A DNA stretch of 64,000 nt from Streptomyces rishiriensis. GTDB taxonomy: Bacteria; Actinomycetota; Actinomycetes; Streptomycetales; Streptomycetaceae. The translations under genes were made by a program, and so were the position numbers. Shown in pieces: positions 48,493 through 57,769 of this stretch (positions are counted from its first letter, which is position 1; the number at the start of each line of letters is the position of its first letter). Where the stretch lies: positions 47,767 through 111,766 of the forward strand of contig NZ_BEWA01000025.1 in assembly GCF_003112535.1 (NCBI RefSeq). Direction: 5' to 3'. Below the pieces are notes generated by a model. That model was not told the origin of the DNA and did no database searches. It saw nothing but the letters and a program-made list of their open reading frames with translations.

Positions 48493-49455
48493 ATGCATCG
48501 TGTCGCCGTGCTGGCCGTCCCCGCGGTCAAGCCCTTCGACCTGTCCATGCCGTCGACGCTGCTCGGCGCCGCCGAACTCAAGGGACACCCCGGCTACGAG
48601 GTGACGGTGTGCACCGCCATGCCCGGTACAGTCGCCGCCTCCGGTGGCATCGAGGTGGTGATCCGGCACGGCCTTCAGGCGGTCGCGGAGGCGGACACAG
48701 TGATCGTCCCCTCAACCGCCAGCCGGCACGACGCCGAGCCAGCCGCACTGGACGCCCTGCGGGAGGCGGCCGCCGCGGGCAAGCGCGTTGCCTCGATCTG
48801 CAGCGGCGCCTTCGTCCTCGCACAGGCCGGGCTCCTCGACGGCCGCGCTGCCACCACCCACTGGGCCCTGGCCGAAGAACTGCAGCGCGCCTTCCCTTCG
48901 GTGCGCGTGGACGCCGACCGGCTGTTCGCCGAGGACGGACCGATCGTCACCGGTGCCGGCTCGGCCGCCGGGATCGACCTGTGCCTGCACCTGATCAGCT
49001 CTGACTACGGCGCGGCCGTGGCCAACACGGCGGCCCGCGCCGCCGTCGTCACCCCGGTGCGCCACGGCGGGCAGGCGCAGTTCGTACAGACCCCACTACC
49101 GGCCAAGACCGACTCCTCACTAGACGCCGCCCGCATCTGGGCACTGCAGCATTTGGACCAGCCGATCTCCCTAAACGACCTGGCCGGTCAGGCCAAGGTC
49201 AGTGTGCGGACCCTGACCCGCCGCTTCACAACCGAGACTGGTGTGACCCCCTTCCAATGGCTGCTCCAGCAGCGACTGCTCCGGGCCCGCGAACTTCTGG
49301 AGACCACCGATCTCACCGTCGACCACGTGGCCCGTCGCAGCGGCCTTGGCTCTGGCGAGTCGCTCCGCCAGCACCTGAGCCGCCAGATCGGCATGACCCC
49401 GGCCGCATACCGAGGCGCCTTCACTCACCGCCCGAGTGTGAAGACTGGTCAGTGA
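48493..49455 (+). CDS. GlxA-family (DJ-1/PfpI + AraC) transcriptional regulator
   Basis: 320 aa. N-terminal DJ-1/PfpI domain: RVAVLAVPAVKPFDLSMPST, DTVIVPSTASRHDAEPAALD, and the nucleophile elbow VASICSGAFVLAQAGLLDGR with Cys. C-terminal AraC double HTH from about residue 215: LAGQAKVSVRTLTRRFTTET, VTPFQWLLQQRLLRARELLE and SGLGSGESLRQHLSRQIGMT. Such regulators sense metabolites or oxidants through the DJ-1 domain. ATG 48493 is preceded by AAGGAT. Its divergent neighbour is the NAD-epimerase-like gene. Confidence 0.94.
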   Translation: MHRVAVLAVPAVKPFDLSMPSTLLGAAELKGHPGYEVTVCTAMPGTVAASGGIEVVIRHGLQAVAEADTVIVPSTASRHDAEPAALDALREAAAAGKRVASICSGAFVLAQAGLLDGRAATTHWALAEELQRAFPSVRVDADRLFAEDGPIVTGAGSAAGIDLCLHLISSDYGAAVANTAARAAVVTPVRHGGQAQFVQTPLPAKTDSSLDAARIWALQHLDQPISLNDLAGQAKVSVRTLTRRFTTETGVTPFQWLLQQRLLRARELLETTDLTVDHVARRSGLGSGESLRQHLSRQIGMTPAAYRGAFTHRPSVKTGQ

Positions 49456-49486
49456 CCGCACATGGCGGCCATGTCCGGCATGGAGC

Positions 49487-49700
49487 GCGTACATCCGCGA
49501 CCGCACCCTCGAAGACCATGAGTCCGCCCGCAAGCGCGGCAAGACCATCAGCGGCGCTGGCGCGTCACCGACGAGGACATGCTGGCCATGGCCCTCACCA
49601 CCGGCACGAAGAAGGGCCAGCACCCCTCGCCCGCCACCGCCATGCGGATGCTGCGCGAGCACGACGAGAAAGCCACCACGGCGGCGAGCGCGTCCGAGGC
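49487..49700 (+). pseudogene. Serine recombinase C-terminal scrap
   Basis: AYIRDRTLEDHESARKRGKT then, after a one-base shift, VTDEDMLAMALTTGTKKGQH and PATAMRMLREHDEKATT. This is the end of a resolvase/invertase-type recombinase including the small HTH. The catalytic domain is not present. Confidence 0.55.
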
Positions 49701-49859
49701 CAAGTCGGGCGGGGTGTCATCCCTCGCAGGCCGTGCCTTCGTCTGGGGCCCGGCTGCGCGGCGGCAACATCAGAGCCAGATTCCGTGGGGCGGAATCCGT
49801 CACGGACATGTCCACCACACAAAAGAGCAGATCAGACCCCACGAATCACTGCTGAGCTG

Positions 49860-49981
49860 CCCATAATCCAGGGCACGGGCCTGTTCTCCGGACTCTTTCC
49901 GGCGAGGATGCAGGTCGCGAAGGGCTGGCGGATCGTGATGCCGCGGATCCAGTCGCCCTGGGGCAGGGTGGCGACGCTCAT
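49860..49981 (-). pseudogene. ASCH-domain protein, N-terminal stub
   Basis: ATG 49981: SVATLPQGDWIRGITIRQPF then ATCILAGKSPENRP, the first strand and helix of the ASCH fold (ITIRQPFA..IL.G.K..E.R), cut after about 40 residues. It overlaps or follows the GGDEF gene end on the same strand. Confidence 0.55.
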
Positions 49982-49989
49982 GCGGCTCG

Positions 49990-50450
49990 CCCCACACAGC
50001 GGTGCCCGGGCGGCCCGCGCGCCGGCCGTTAATGGACGGCACCTTGGCGTGCTCCGTGGTGGCGAGGGCCGGGCGGCCGGAGTGCTTGCCGTCGTAGAGA
50101 GCGGCGTCCGCGGCGCGCTGCGCCACGGACAGGTCACGGGTGCCGATCACGTCCAAGGCCGCAGCGCCGACCGAGGCAGCGACGTCCACGGCCTGGCCGT
50201 CGTCCAGGAGCACCGGGACGCGCAGCATCCGCACCAGTTGCGCGAGGCGGACCTCGCGGCGGCCGTGGGGCAAGCGCAGCACGATGGCGAACTCGTCTCC
50301 ACCGAGCCGACCGACGGCCGCACCCGGGCCCGCCCAGGCGGTGAGCCGGTCGGCAGTCGCCCGCAGCACCGTGTCCCCGGCCGCGTGGCTCAGAGTGTCG
50401 TTGACGTCCTTGAAGTGGTCCTGGTCGGAAGCGCGCGGGTTCCCGGAATC
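49990..50450 (-). pseudogene. GGDEF-domain (diguanylate cyclase-like) fragment
   Basis: The minus strand reads DQDHFKDVNDTLSHAAGDTV, then RLGGDEFAIVLRLPHGRREV and ASVGAAALDVIGTRDLSVAQ followed by AADAALYDGKHSGRP. The GGDEF signature and the metal Asp region are intact, as is the C-terminal A...YDAK-like helix. The protein's first part is missing beyond about 50450 and the frames shift once near 50370. In Streptomyces such short GGDEF proteins occur in mobile islands beside ASCH proteins, as here. Confidence 0.68.
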
Positions 50451-50757
50451 CTGAACGTTGGTAAGCCGGAACCTGCATGCCAGCTGATGGCTGCGGCGGT
50501 CCCACGCGCGGGTTCCGGGCTAGCTGACGGGAAATGGTGAGCGAGGCCCGGTTCTGCCAGGAGGATCGGGAAGACCACAGCTGATCTGAAAGACGCATCC
50601 CGCCTGGGACTTCGGCTTCGACGACGGCGACGAACTCACCTGGGGACTGCCCTGACAGGCTGCTCTGTACGATCACCGAATACTGGGCGCTGGTCCGCCT
50701 GTCCTGTGCGGAGATCAGCAAGGGGTGCCCTGTCCGGATAGTTGAGGGAGTTGGCGG
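50451..50757. other. No gene recognised
   Basis: About 300 bases between the GGDEF remnant and the next plus-strand gene; no convincing coding frame or structure. Confidence 0.35.
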
Positions 50758-51276
50758 GTGTCCGCTTTGGACTTCTACGCTCACCTCGCCGTTTGCGGTG
50801 AGGTCCTGGGAGTTGGCCTCGGTGCCGACCCGGAAGCCTGGGAAGCCGCCCTGGGGGCGACATGCCTCGATGTTCCCGGTGGTGGCCTACTGCGGCGGGA
50901 CTACGGGCTCGTGGAAATCAACTTCTCGCCGGACCAGCCAGGGCGGCAAGGGCAGATGTCGTGCTCCGGCTTCGGCGTGAAGATCCAACGACTGCTGTAC
51001 GACCAGTCCCCGAGCACCGTGCCGTCCCCGCTCTCGCGGGCGTACGGGGAATTTGCACCCAGAGTCCCCTTCAAGGAACTGCAGACCGCCATCCTGGCCC
51101 TGGGCCACACGATCGAACTCGACAAGCACAACACGTCGAGTGACATGGACTGCTTTCGCGTATCCGCGTCCGCCGCCCGCATCCACGTCGTCGCTGACCC
51201 TGACCCGTACGGGTCAGGCGACCCAGATCCAGACGGACATCAGAGGGGCGACGTCTGGTCCGTCGACGTGTGGTGA
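50758..51276 (+). CDS. Hypothetical protein (172 aa)
   Basis: GTG 50758 with GAGGGAG 8 bases upstream. Soluble alpha/beta protein: LDFYAHLAVCGEVLGVGLGA, RRDYGLVEINFSPDQPGRQG, VPFKELQTAILALGHTIELD and a C-terminal SAARIHVVADPDPYGSGDPD. The layout (domain of about 110 residues with an acidic tail) is that of SMI1/immunity-like or plasmid hypothetical genes, but I cannot name a family. No close partner gene. Confidence 0.62.
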   Translation: MSALDFYAHLAVCGEVLGVGLGADPEAWEAALGATCLDVPGGGLLRRDYGLVEINFSPDQPGRQGQMSCSGFGVKIQRLLYDQSPSTVPSPLSRAYGEFAPRVPFKELQTAILALGHTIELDKHNTSSDMDCFRVSASAARIHVVADPDPYGSGDPDPDGHQRGDVWSVDVW

Positions 51277-51425
51277 CCAGCTGGCGACCTCCCAGCAGTG
51301 TCCGTGATATCTCTTCGCTACGAGGAGCGCCGGGCAACGATCACCTGCGCGGCGGGCAACGATCTGAAGAGCGCACCACCCAGCTGATCAGCCACACTCA
51401 AGCCCCCCGTGCCGCATCCAACCGG
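51277..51425. other. Short spacer
   Basis: Converging genes end on both sides; no feature seen. Confidence 0.3.
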
Positions 51426-52079
51426 CTAGCCCGCAGGCCAATGTGGGTTCGGCGTGCCGTCATCGCTCATGTGCGCCCGTCGCCAGATTTCGTTCCAGTG
51501 GAACGGGGTCTCCGGCACGAACCGGTGCCGCTGCCCGCACGGACATGGCGCCAGCGCCCGCGCGCACCCACGGCACAGCTCGACCCAACCGTGCCCGGTC
51601 GAGCTCAGCACTCGTGGTCCCTCATCCCCACAAGCCGGGCAGCCGAGCGGATCAGCACCGTCCAAAATCGCGTTCTGCCGCCGGACGTACTCGGACAGAC
51701 GCAGCGACGGGTGGCGAAACGGGTCTTCGAACCAGGCCCGGTCGGGGCTTTCCCACCAACTCTGCAGCCACCACGGCCAAGGGTTCGGTACAGCCCGCCG
51801 CCCAGCCTGCTTCTCAGCCCGGCGCTGCGCTGCGTACTCGTCTGCCCGCACGAGCCACAGCACCCGCGCCTCGTGCAGTTCCTCCACCGCCCGCGCCAGC
51901 GCGTCCGGGTCCGCCTCCAACCGACGGGGGATCGCCGCGCTGAGCGTGAGGTGGTGGTATGTCGCCCGCAAGCCGTAGGGAGCAAAAACGGTGAGGCAAG
52001 TGCGCAACGCGCTGTGCCGCCGGTGGAGAGGGAGCCGGGCGTCGTGCACGCGAGCTCGGTGGGTCACGAAGCTGGTCAT
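51426..52079 (-). CDS. Hypothetical zinc-ribbon protein
   Basis: 217 aa, basic, with a C-terminal cysteine array: GCPACGDEGPRVLSSTGHGW, then LCRGCARALAPCPCGQRHRF, giving Cys-x2-Cys pairs that could hold one or two zinc ions. The N-terminal half is helical (DALARAVEELHEARVLWLVR, ADEYAAQRRAEKQAGRRAV). No family recognised. Its start (ATG 52079) overlaps the end of the next upstream gene by 4 bases, so the two are co-translated. Confidence 0.65.
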   Translation of the reverse strand: MTSFVTHRARVHDARLPLHRRHSALRTCLTVFAPYGLRATYHHLTLSAAIPRRLEADPDALARAVEELHEARVLWLVRADEYAAQRRAEKQAGRRAVPNPWPWWLQSWWESPDRAWFEDPFRHPSLRLSEYVRRQNAILDGADPLGCPACGDEGPRVLSSTGHGWVELCRGCARALAPCPCGQRHRFVPETPFHWNEIWRRAHMSDDGTPNPHWPAG

Positions 52080-52695
52080 GATGTAGGCACCAGGTCCAGT
52101 GCCCGTGCCAGGGCGGCAGTGACGGCGGCAGCGTGTGCCGGCAGGTCTTGTTCAGCCCAGGTTTCGGCAAGGCTGAGGAAGTCCTGCAAATCCTGCTGGG
52201 CGCCGGTGACGAGCGTGCCTATCTGGTCTACCGACAGCTCGATCACCGGGCTGCTGTCCGTCTCGTGGGCGTCGAGCGTCAGCCGGACGATGTCGCCAAG
52301 ACGTTCAGCCGTCGAGAACGGATCGTGGCCGAAGTAGGCGCAGCCGGTGCCGTTGAGCACCTCCAGCCAGTCGCGCCAGGTCTCCAAGCCGTTGCAGCAG
52401 CCCGGCTCGAAAAGACGATGTCGGTGGCGTTGTCGGTCACCCGGAAGCCGTCGGCGGCGAACAAGTCAGGCATGGTGAGCAAGCCGTGCAGGAAGGCGCC
52501 GAGCGGGTCGGTCGGGCACGGCCCGTGCTCCTCCTCCGGCTCGAAGTCGTTGCAGTCGGCGATCTGCATAGCCGCCGTGCCGACCTCCGCCGGAGTGAGC
52601 TCCCCATTCAGCACGAGGTAGCCATATGACTCGTGCTCGCGAACAGGCCAGAGCGCGAAGTCGTCGGCTGCGGAGATCTCCAGAACGGGTTGCAT
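52076..52695 (-). pseudogene. Hypothetical gene with a T-run frameshift
   Basis: First frame from ATG 52695: MQPVLEISAADDFALWPVRE, TPAEVGTAAMQIADCNDFEP and ending DGFRVTDNATDIVF. Then a slip at TTTT (about 52410) changes frame to EPGCCNGLETWRDWLEVLNG, TGCAYFGHDPFSTAERLGDI and SVDQIGTLVTGAQQDLQDFL. The parts join into one sensible protein of about 205 aa once a T is dropped. Together with the zinc-ribbon gene (ATGA overlap) this is a two-gene operon of unknown function. Confidence 0.68.
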
Positions 52696-52776
52696 CCCAA
52701 TCACATGGGGATGATGCCGGACCCACTGCTACACCGCCACGGGCTTTCAGCTGGCATCGGGCTCGGAGCAGGCCCA

Positions 52777-52991
52777 CTACCTGGGCAGTTTCGCGGTGCG
52801 CTCCGGGCAGGCGGCGCTGACATAGCGCATGGCAGTCTGCGCGGTGATCCCGAAAAGCCGCATCAGCTTGAGGGGATCACCAGTGCCAAACGCCTCGTTG
52901 AGCATGCGGTCCTGCCGCAGGCCGACGAGGGTGACGTTCTTGGGGAGGGTCCTGCGAAGCAATGTTCTGCTGACTACCGGATGATCCGGGT
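52777..52991 (-). pseudogene. C-terminal scrap of an integrase-like protein
   Basis: Minus strand: VSRTLLRRTLPKNVTLVGLR, QDRMLNEAFGTGDPLKLMRL, FGITAQTAMRYVSAACPERT. The LRQDR.L.EA....DP..L...FG.S..TA..Y...A.P pattern is the end of a tyrosine-recombinase-like family seen in Streptomyces mobile elements. Its 5' side is cut by the IS3 insertion. Confidence 0.5.
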
Positions 52992-53062
52992 CGAGGGGAC
53001 TGCTGCAGGGTTGGGTGACACCTGACCTGGCTTGCTGAGAAGCGGCCTGGAAGGATGTTGCA

Positions 53063-53356
53063 GTGCCCAAGCCGTATCCGAAGGAGTTCCGCGAGGACGT
53101 CGTGCGGGTCGCGCGCAACCGCGAGCCCGGCGTCACGCTGGAACAGATCGCCGCCGACTTCGGGGTCCACCCGATCACGTTGTCGAAGTGGCTGCGCCGC
53201 GCCGAGACCGATGAGGGCGCCAGGCCCGCAACGACGTCGTGTGAGTCGGCCGAGCTGCGCGAGGCCCGCAAGCGGATCCGGTTGCTGGAGCAGGAGAACG
53301 AGGTGCTCAGGAGGGCTGCGGCGTTCCTGTCGCAGGCGAACCTGCCGGCAAAATGA
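53063..53356 (+). CDS. IS3-family transposase OrfA
   Basis: 97 aa. HTH of the IS3 type: MPKPYPKEFREDVVRVARNR, LEQIAADFGVHPITLSKWLR and a leucine-zipper-like C-terminus (EARKRIRLLEQENEVLRRAA). OrfB starts 4 bases before its end, the usual overlapping arrangement. Confidence 0.9.
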   Translation: MPKPYPKEFREDVVRVARNREPGVTLEQIAADFGVHPITLSKWLRRAETDEGARPATTSCESAELREARKRIRLLEQENEVLRRAAAFLSQANLPAK

Positions 53357-53955
53357 TGTACCCGCTCGTCCGTGAGCTGGCCGCCGCCGATGCCCCTTAC
53401 CGGGTGCCGGTGGCGGTGACGTGCCGGGTGCTCGGGCTGGCCCGCCAGCCCTACTACCGGTGGCTGACCAGGCCGGTCACCGATGCCGAGACGGCCGAGG
53501 CATACCGGGCCAACGCCCTGTTCGACGCGCACCGCGACGATCCCGAGTTCGGGCACCGCTTCCTTGCCGACGAGGCCCGCGCTGCCGGTGAGGCGATGGC
53601 CGAGCGGACTGCCTGGCGGATCTGCCGGGACAACGGCTGGTGGAGTGCCTTCGGTAAACGCAAGGGCCGCGGGAAGAATGCCAAAGCCGGGCCACCGGTC
53701 CACGATGACCTGGTGCGGCGGCACTTCACCGCGGACGGGCCGAACCGGTTGTGGCTCACGGACATCACCGAGCACGCGACCGGCGAGGGCAAGCTGTATC
53801 TGTGCGCGATCAAGGATGTGTACTCCGGCCGCATCGTGGGCTATTCCATCGACGCCCGGATGAAGTCCCGCCTCGCGGTGGCAGCGCTGGAGTCCGCCGT
53901 CGCCCGCCGCGGCCCCGCTGCGGGATGCGTCGTGCACTCCGACCGCGGATCGCAA

Positions 53956-55447
53956 GGTGAATTCAACTGGTCGTCGCAACACTTTGATCTCGGAGGTGTG
54001 CGACGTGGCCACGGCGGACTGGAGTTTGAAGACCAGCGATGTTCCGGAGGGTCGGCGTCGGCAGTGGCGTGCTGATCGTGCGTTGCGGCCGGCGATGCGT
54101 TCGCCGGGGCGGCCTGATCCGTCTCGAGTCGTGCAGCGCCAGTTCTGGCGGCTGATCGCCACAGGGGTCACGACGGTGGAGGCGTCGTTGGCGGTCGGCG
54201 TGTCGTGGCCGGTGGGTGCGAGGTGGTTTCGTCACGCTGGCGGCATGCCTCCGATCTCGTTGACCGAGCCCACGGGCCGGTACCTCGCGTTCGAGGAGCG
54301 CGAGGAGATCGCGATCCTCAGGGCGATGAACAAGGGCGTGCGCGAGATCGCCCGCGCCCTGGGGCGTGACCCCGGGACGATCTCTCGCGAACTGCGCCGC
54401 AACGCCGCCACGCGCAGCGGCAAGCAGGAGTACCGCGCGACGGTCGCCCAGTGGAAAGCACAGCAGGCCGCCAAGCGCCCGAAGACCGCGAAGCTCACAG
54501 GCAACGACAGGTTGCGTGAGTACGTGCAGGACCGGCTCGCCGGCAGCGTCCGCCGCCCCGACAACACGATCGTCCCCGGACCCAGGACGCCCGCATGGAA
54601 GGGGCTGAACAAGCCGCACCGACAGGACAGACGATGGGCGACGGCATGGAGCCCGGAGCAGATCTCGCACCGTCTCCATGCCGACTCTCCCGATGATGAG
54701 TCGATGCGCATCAGCCACGAAGCGATCTACCAGGCGCTGTTCATCGAGGGCCGTGGCGCGCTCAAGCGGGAACTGGTCACGTGCCTGCGCACCGGCCGGG
54801 CGCTGCGGACTCCCCGTGCACGGTCCCAGAACAAACCCCAGGGGCATGTCACCGCGGACGTCATCCTCAGCGAACGCCCCGCCGAGGCCGCAGACCGCGC
54901 GGTCCCCGGACACTGGGAAGGCGATTTGATCATCGGGACGGGCCGCTCCGCGATCGGCACGCTCGTCGAGCGCAGCAGCCGCTCCACGCTCCTGGTGCAC
55001 CTGCCTCGGCTCGAGGGCTGGGGTGAGATTCCGCCCGTGACGGCCCTTCGCTCGGGGGCTATGGCGCGATCGCGATGAACACAGCGCTCACCGCCTCGAT
55101 GACGCAGCTGCCCGAGCAGCTACGCAAGACCCTCACCTGGGACCGCGGGAAGGAACTCTCCGGCCATGCCCAGTTCGCCCTCGATACCGGGACGAAGGTG
55201 TTCTTCGCCGATCCCCACTCGCCCTGGCAACGACCGACGAACGAGAACACGAACGGGCTGCTGCGTCAGTACTTCCCGAAGGACACCGATCTCTCCCGGT
55301 GGTCGTCCGCAGACCTCGAAGCCGTCGCCATGGCGATCAACAACCGGCCCCGCAAGAGCCTCGGTTGGCGGACGCCGGCCGAGGTCTTCGAAGAGCAGCT
55401 ACGCTCGCTGCAACAGCCCGGTGTTGCAACAACCAATTGAACTCGCC
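53956..55447. mobile_element. IS30-family element
   Basis: Terminal repeats of 27 bases with five mismatches: GGTGAATTCAACTGGT starts at 53956 and the mirror copy GACC.../ACCAATTGAACTCGCC ends at 55447. The 3-bp duplication CAA lies at 53953-53955 and 55448-55450. It is inserted in orfB of the IS3 element, between the second catalytic Asp and the following helix. Confidence 0.9.
54005..55440 (+). pseudogene. IS30-family transposase with one frameshift
   Basis: GTG 54005. HTH: ALRAMNKGVREIARALGRD-like segment (AFEEREEIAILRAMNKGVRE), then GHWEGDLIIGTGRSAIGTLV with the first Asp, and in a shifted frame TWDRGKELSGHAQFALDTGT (second Asp), RPTNENTNGLLRQYFPKDTD (Glu). The frames join at 55040-55075 where bases are altered around CCCGTGACGGCCC. 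Otherwise complete. Confidence 0.85.
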
Positions 55448-55775
55448 CAATTCCGCTCCCGCAAGGTCGCCGCCGTCCTCACCCGGCACGGCCTGGTCGG
55501 CTCCATGGGCCGGGTCGGGGCCGCCGGCGACAACGCCGCAATGGAGAGCTTCTTCGCACTGCTGCAGAAGAACGTCCTCGACCGCCGCGTCTGGGCTACC
55601 CGCCAGGAGTTGCGGATCGCGATCGTCACCTGGATCGAACGGACCTACCATCGGCGCCGGCGACAACGACGTCTGGGCCGATTGACCCCCGTCGAATACG
55701 AGACCATCATGACCCCACCCGCAGCTCTGGCTGCATAAACCCCCGCTGTCACCCGATCACGCAGCAGTCCCGAGG

Positions 55776-56038
55776 TCTACTTCCGCCCCTTGGCTTGGAC
55801 GCTGAGTCCCAGTGACGACCGCCTGGACAGCGAGTTGGGAGAGTCAGTTCTCAAGACATGGCCCGTCGTGGACCACTGGCTGCAGTACGGAGACGACGTC
55901 GCTGCACTCGATTTGCGAGACCTGTGCCGCCGTGGCATTCCGACAGTTCGCCACCCCCTGCGCGACGGACACGGCGAATGGGTGGAGACCTTCCACAACG
56001 ACATCACAGCGATCCTCGAAGGAAAGATCCCGGCATGA
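55776..56038 (+). CDS. Fragment of a hypothetical gene continuing across the IS3 insertion
   Basis: The frame reads FRPLAWTLSPSDDRLDSELG, ESVLKTWPVVDHWLQYGDDV and ETFHNDITAILEGKIPA to a stop. Without the IS3 and one CGAGG copy, the sequence left of the insertion joins in frame as ADYRMIRVEVYFRPLAW, so the target was coding on the plus strand. The upstream part before about 52970 is antisense to the integrase scrap, so the 5' end was lost earlier. Unknown family. Confidence 0.5.
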
Positions 56039-56224
56039 CTTTGAGGTGGGCCGCGCATGTACGGTGCGGCCACCTCACGCGGAGAGCTCGCTCGTTCGAG
56101 GGAACCGGTGTCTCGTTGACTAGGGCCTGTCCGACGGATCATGGGCAGAAGCCAGGAAAGTATGTGCAGGTCACCGGACGATATTCTGGGTGCGCTCCGT
56201 GGATGACTATGACAGTCTCCGTGC
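56039..56224. other. Spacer with a solo IS-end-like sequence
   Basis: CTAG followed by GGCCTGTCCGACGGATCATG at 56124-56143 resembles the terminal sequence of several Streptomyces IS5-type elements inserted at CTAG. No second end was found nearby. Confidence 0.3.
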
Positions 56225-57106
56225 ATGTCGATCGTTGACGTGTCCCCTGAGGTGTCTATCGCGTACGAGAGTTTCGGCGACCCTGGAGACCCGCCAGTCC
56301 TGCTGGTGATGGGTTTCGGCGCGCAGATGCTCGCCTGGCACGAGGACTTTTGCCGAGCACTGGCAGACCGCGGCCGTTACGTGATCCGCTACGACAACCG
56401 GGACTGCGGGCTGTCCGCCAAGTTCGACGATCATCCTGTGGACATGGGCATGTTCATCGCCGCCGTCAGCTCGGGAGACATTCCCGCCGCCCTCGCCATG
56501 GTTCCCTATCGGCTTCTCGACATGGCGGGTGACGGCCTCGGCCTGCTCACCGCGCTCGGTATCGAACGCGCCCACGTGGTCGGTGCCTCGATGGGAGGGA
56601 TGATCGCCCAGGTGATGGCCCTCTCCTGCCCGGAGCGGGTGCTGACCTTGACATCGATGATGTCCTCGACCGGCGAGAGCGAATACGGCCAGTCCAGCCC
56701 GGAGGCCCAGGCGGTGCTGTTCAGTCCCAAGCCCGCGGACCGCGAGGGATACGTTGCGGCGGCGGAGCGGGAACTGGTGTGGGCCTCCAAGCGATACGGC
56801 GACGCCTCGGTGCTGCGTGAGTTGGCCGCCGCGAGCTACGACCGCGCCTACTACCCCGAGGGGATCGGGCGGCAGCTCGGCGCGATGATCCTCAGCGGTT
56901 CACGTGCGGATGCACTGCGTGAGCTGCGGGTGCCGACGCTGGTGATCCACGGCCTGGACGACACGCTGATCGACCCCAGCGGCGGGAAACGCACCGCGGA
57001 GCTGGTTCCCGGCGCCGAACTCCTGCTGGTCCCCGACATGGGCCACGATCGCCCGCGTGAACTCTGGCCCGAGCTCATCGATGCCGTGGTGACCCATACC
57101 GGTTGA
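56225..57106 (+). CDS. Alpha/beta hydrolase
   Basis: 293 aa. Oxyanion strand VLLVMGFGAQMLAWHEDFCR, nucleophile elbow VVGASMGGMIAQVMALSCPE (Ser), acid in IHGLDDTLIDPSGG (Asp) and His in VPDMGHDRPRELWP. Cap helix region includes ALAMVPYRLLDMAGDGLGLL. Typical of epoxide hydrolase/proline-iminopeptidase-like esterases; substrate unknown. ATG 56225 has no strong ribosome site; ATG at the preceding TGCATG cannot be excluded. No operon partners. Confidence 0.93.
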   Translation: MSIVDVSPEVSIAYESFGDPGDPPVLLVMGFGAQMLAWHEDFCRALADRGRYVIRYDNRDCGLSAKFDDHPVDMGMFIAAVSSGDIPAALAMVPYRLLDMAGDGLGLLTALGIERAHVVGASMGGMIAQVMALSCPERVLTLTSMMSSTGESEYGQSSPEAQAVLFSPKPADREGYVAAAERELVWASKRYGDASVLRELAAASYDRAYYPEGIGRQLGAMILSGSRADALRELRVPTLVIHGLDDTLIDPSGGKRTAELVPGAELLLVPDMGHDRPRELWPELIDAVVTHTG

Positions 57107-57245
57107 GCAAGCATGTCCAGAGCAGCATTGAGGGGAGATGCGGCTGCTCCGGTACTGGTGCCGGCCTCGAGTACGCCAGGTCTGTCCCAGATCATGGGCG
57201 CAGCCAGAGTCGAATCGAGGCGATGATGAGGCGAGCCGGCTGCGC

Positions 57246-57745
57246 CCCGGCCCCCGGGCCAGGACGCGGGGGAGTGGGAGATCCCCCGCATCCCGCCGCA
57301 GTACGAGCGAGCTGTCCTCGCCGGCGCGGTGGTGCGGGAGAAGCTGCGCACCACCACCACCGCGACCGCTGTGCGGGGCCGGGCGTACGACGTCGTCGCC
57401 CACCAGCAGGCGGCGATGCCTGAGCAGCTGCTCGCGCCCGAGCCGGCCGACCCCGAACACGACGATCAGGAGCAGAAGCCCGGCCGCCGCGAGGCGCTGG
57501 ACCTGACGGCGCTGCGGGCCCTGCGGGAATCCCGCACGGACGTGGAAGCCCTCGATGTCACCGCCGAACGCCTGCGCCACCTCCAGGACGCGTTCACCGC
57601 AGCGGCCGACCGGGCCCATACGACGATGGGCCGCTACGCGCGCCGCGACGACGCCGGGACGCCGCACCCGGTGCGCGAGGACGACCAGCAGGCGCACCGC
57701 CCACAGCAACCCGGACCGCACCGAGGCCGGGAGGCCGGCCACTGA
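57246..57745 (+). CDS. Hypothetical protein of integrative-element type, 5' end unclear
   Basis: The open reading frame reads DAGEWEIPRIPPQYERAVLA then GAVVREKLRTTTTATAVRGR, HQQAAMPEQLLAPEPADPEH and L..AERLRHLQDAFTAAADR-type helices to the stop at 57743-57745. No ATG/GTG is found before GTG 57329, so either that is the start (138 aa) or the 5' end is missing. Charged, helical, with a PPQYE.AVLAGAVV-like start that I associate with small genes upstream of Replic_Relax in Streptomyces elements. Function unknown. Confidence 0.5.
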
Positions 57746-57769
57746 GTGGACCCGATGGCGCGCGCTCGA

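Larger units (their letters stand above)
53353..55738 (+). pseudogene. IS3-family transposase OrfB split by IS30
   Basis: First half to 53955: WLTDITEHATGEGKLYLCAI (first Asp), CVVHSDRGSQ (second Asp). The second half resumes at 55448 in frame: FRSRKVAAVLTRHGLVGSMG, AAMESFFALLQKNVLDRRVW (Glu) and RIAIVTWIERTYHRRRRQRR. If the IS30 and one target duplicate were removed the protein would be whole. Confidence 0.88.
52997..55770. mobile_element. IS3-family element interrupted by an IS30 element
   Basis: Ends GGACTGCTGC (from 52997) and GCAGCAGTCC (to 55770) with further matches (GGGTGACA) inside. The 5-bp duplication CGAGG is present on both sides (52992-52996 and 55771-55775), proving an insertion event. 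Genes orfA 53063-53356 and orfB, the latter split by IS30. Removing the IS rejoins the flanks and restores one plus-strand reading frame (see 55776-56038). Confidence 0.9.

Noticed and set aside
52777..54171. A 464-codon minus-strand open frame through the IS3
   Set aside because: Only its last 70 codons (before the IS3 end) look real; the rest is antisense to OrfA/OrfB.
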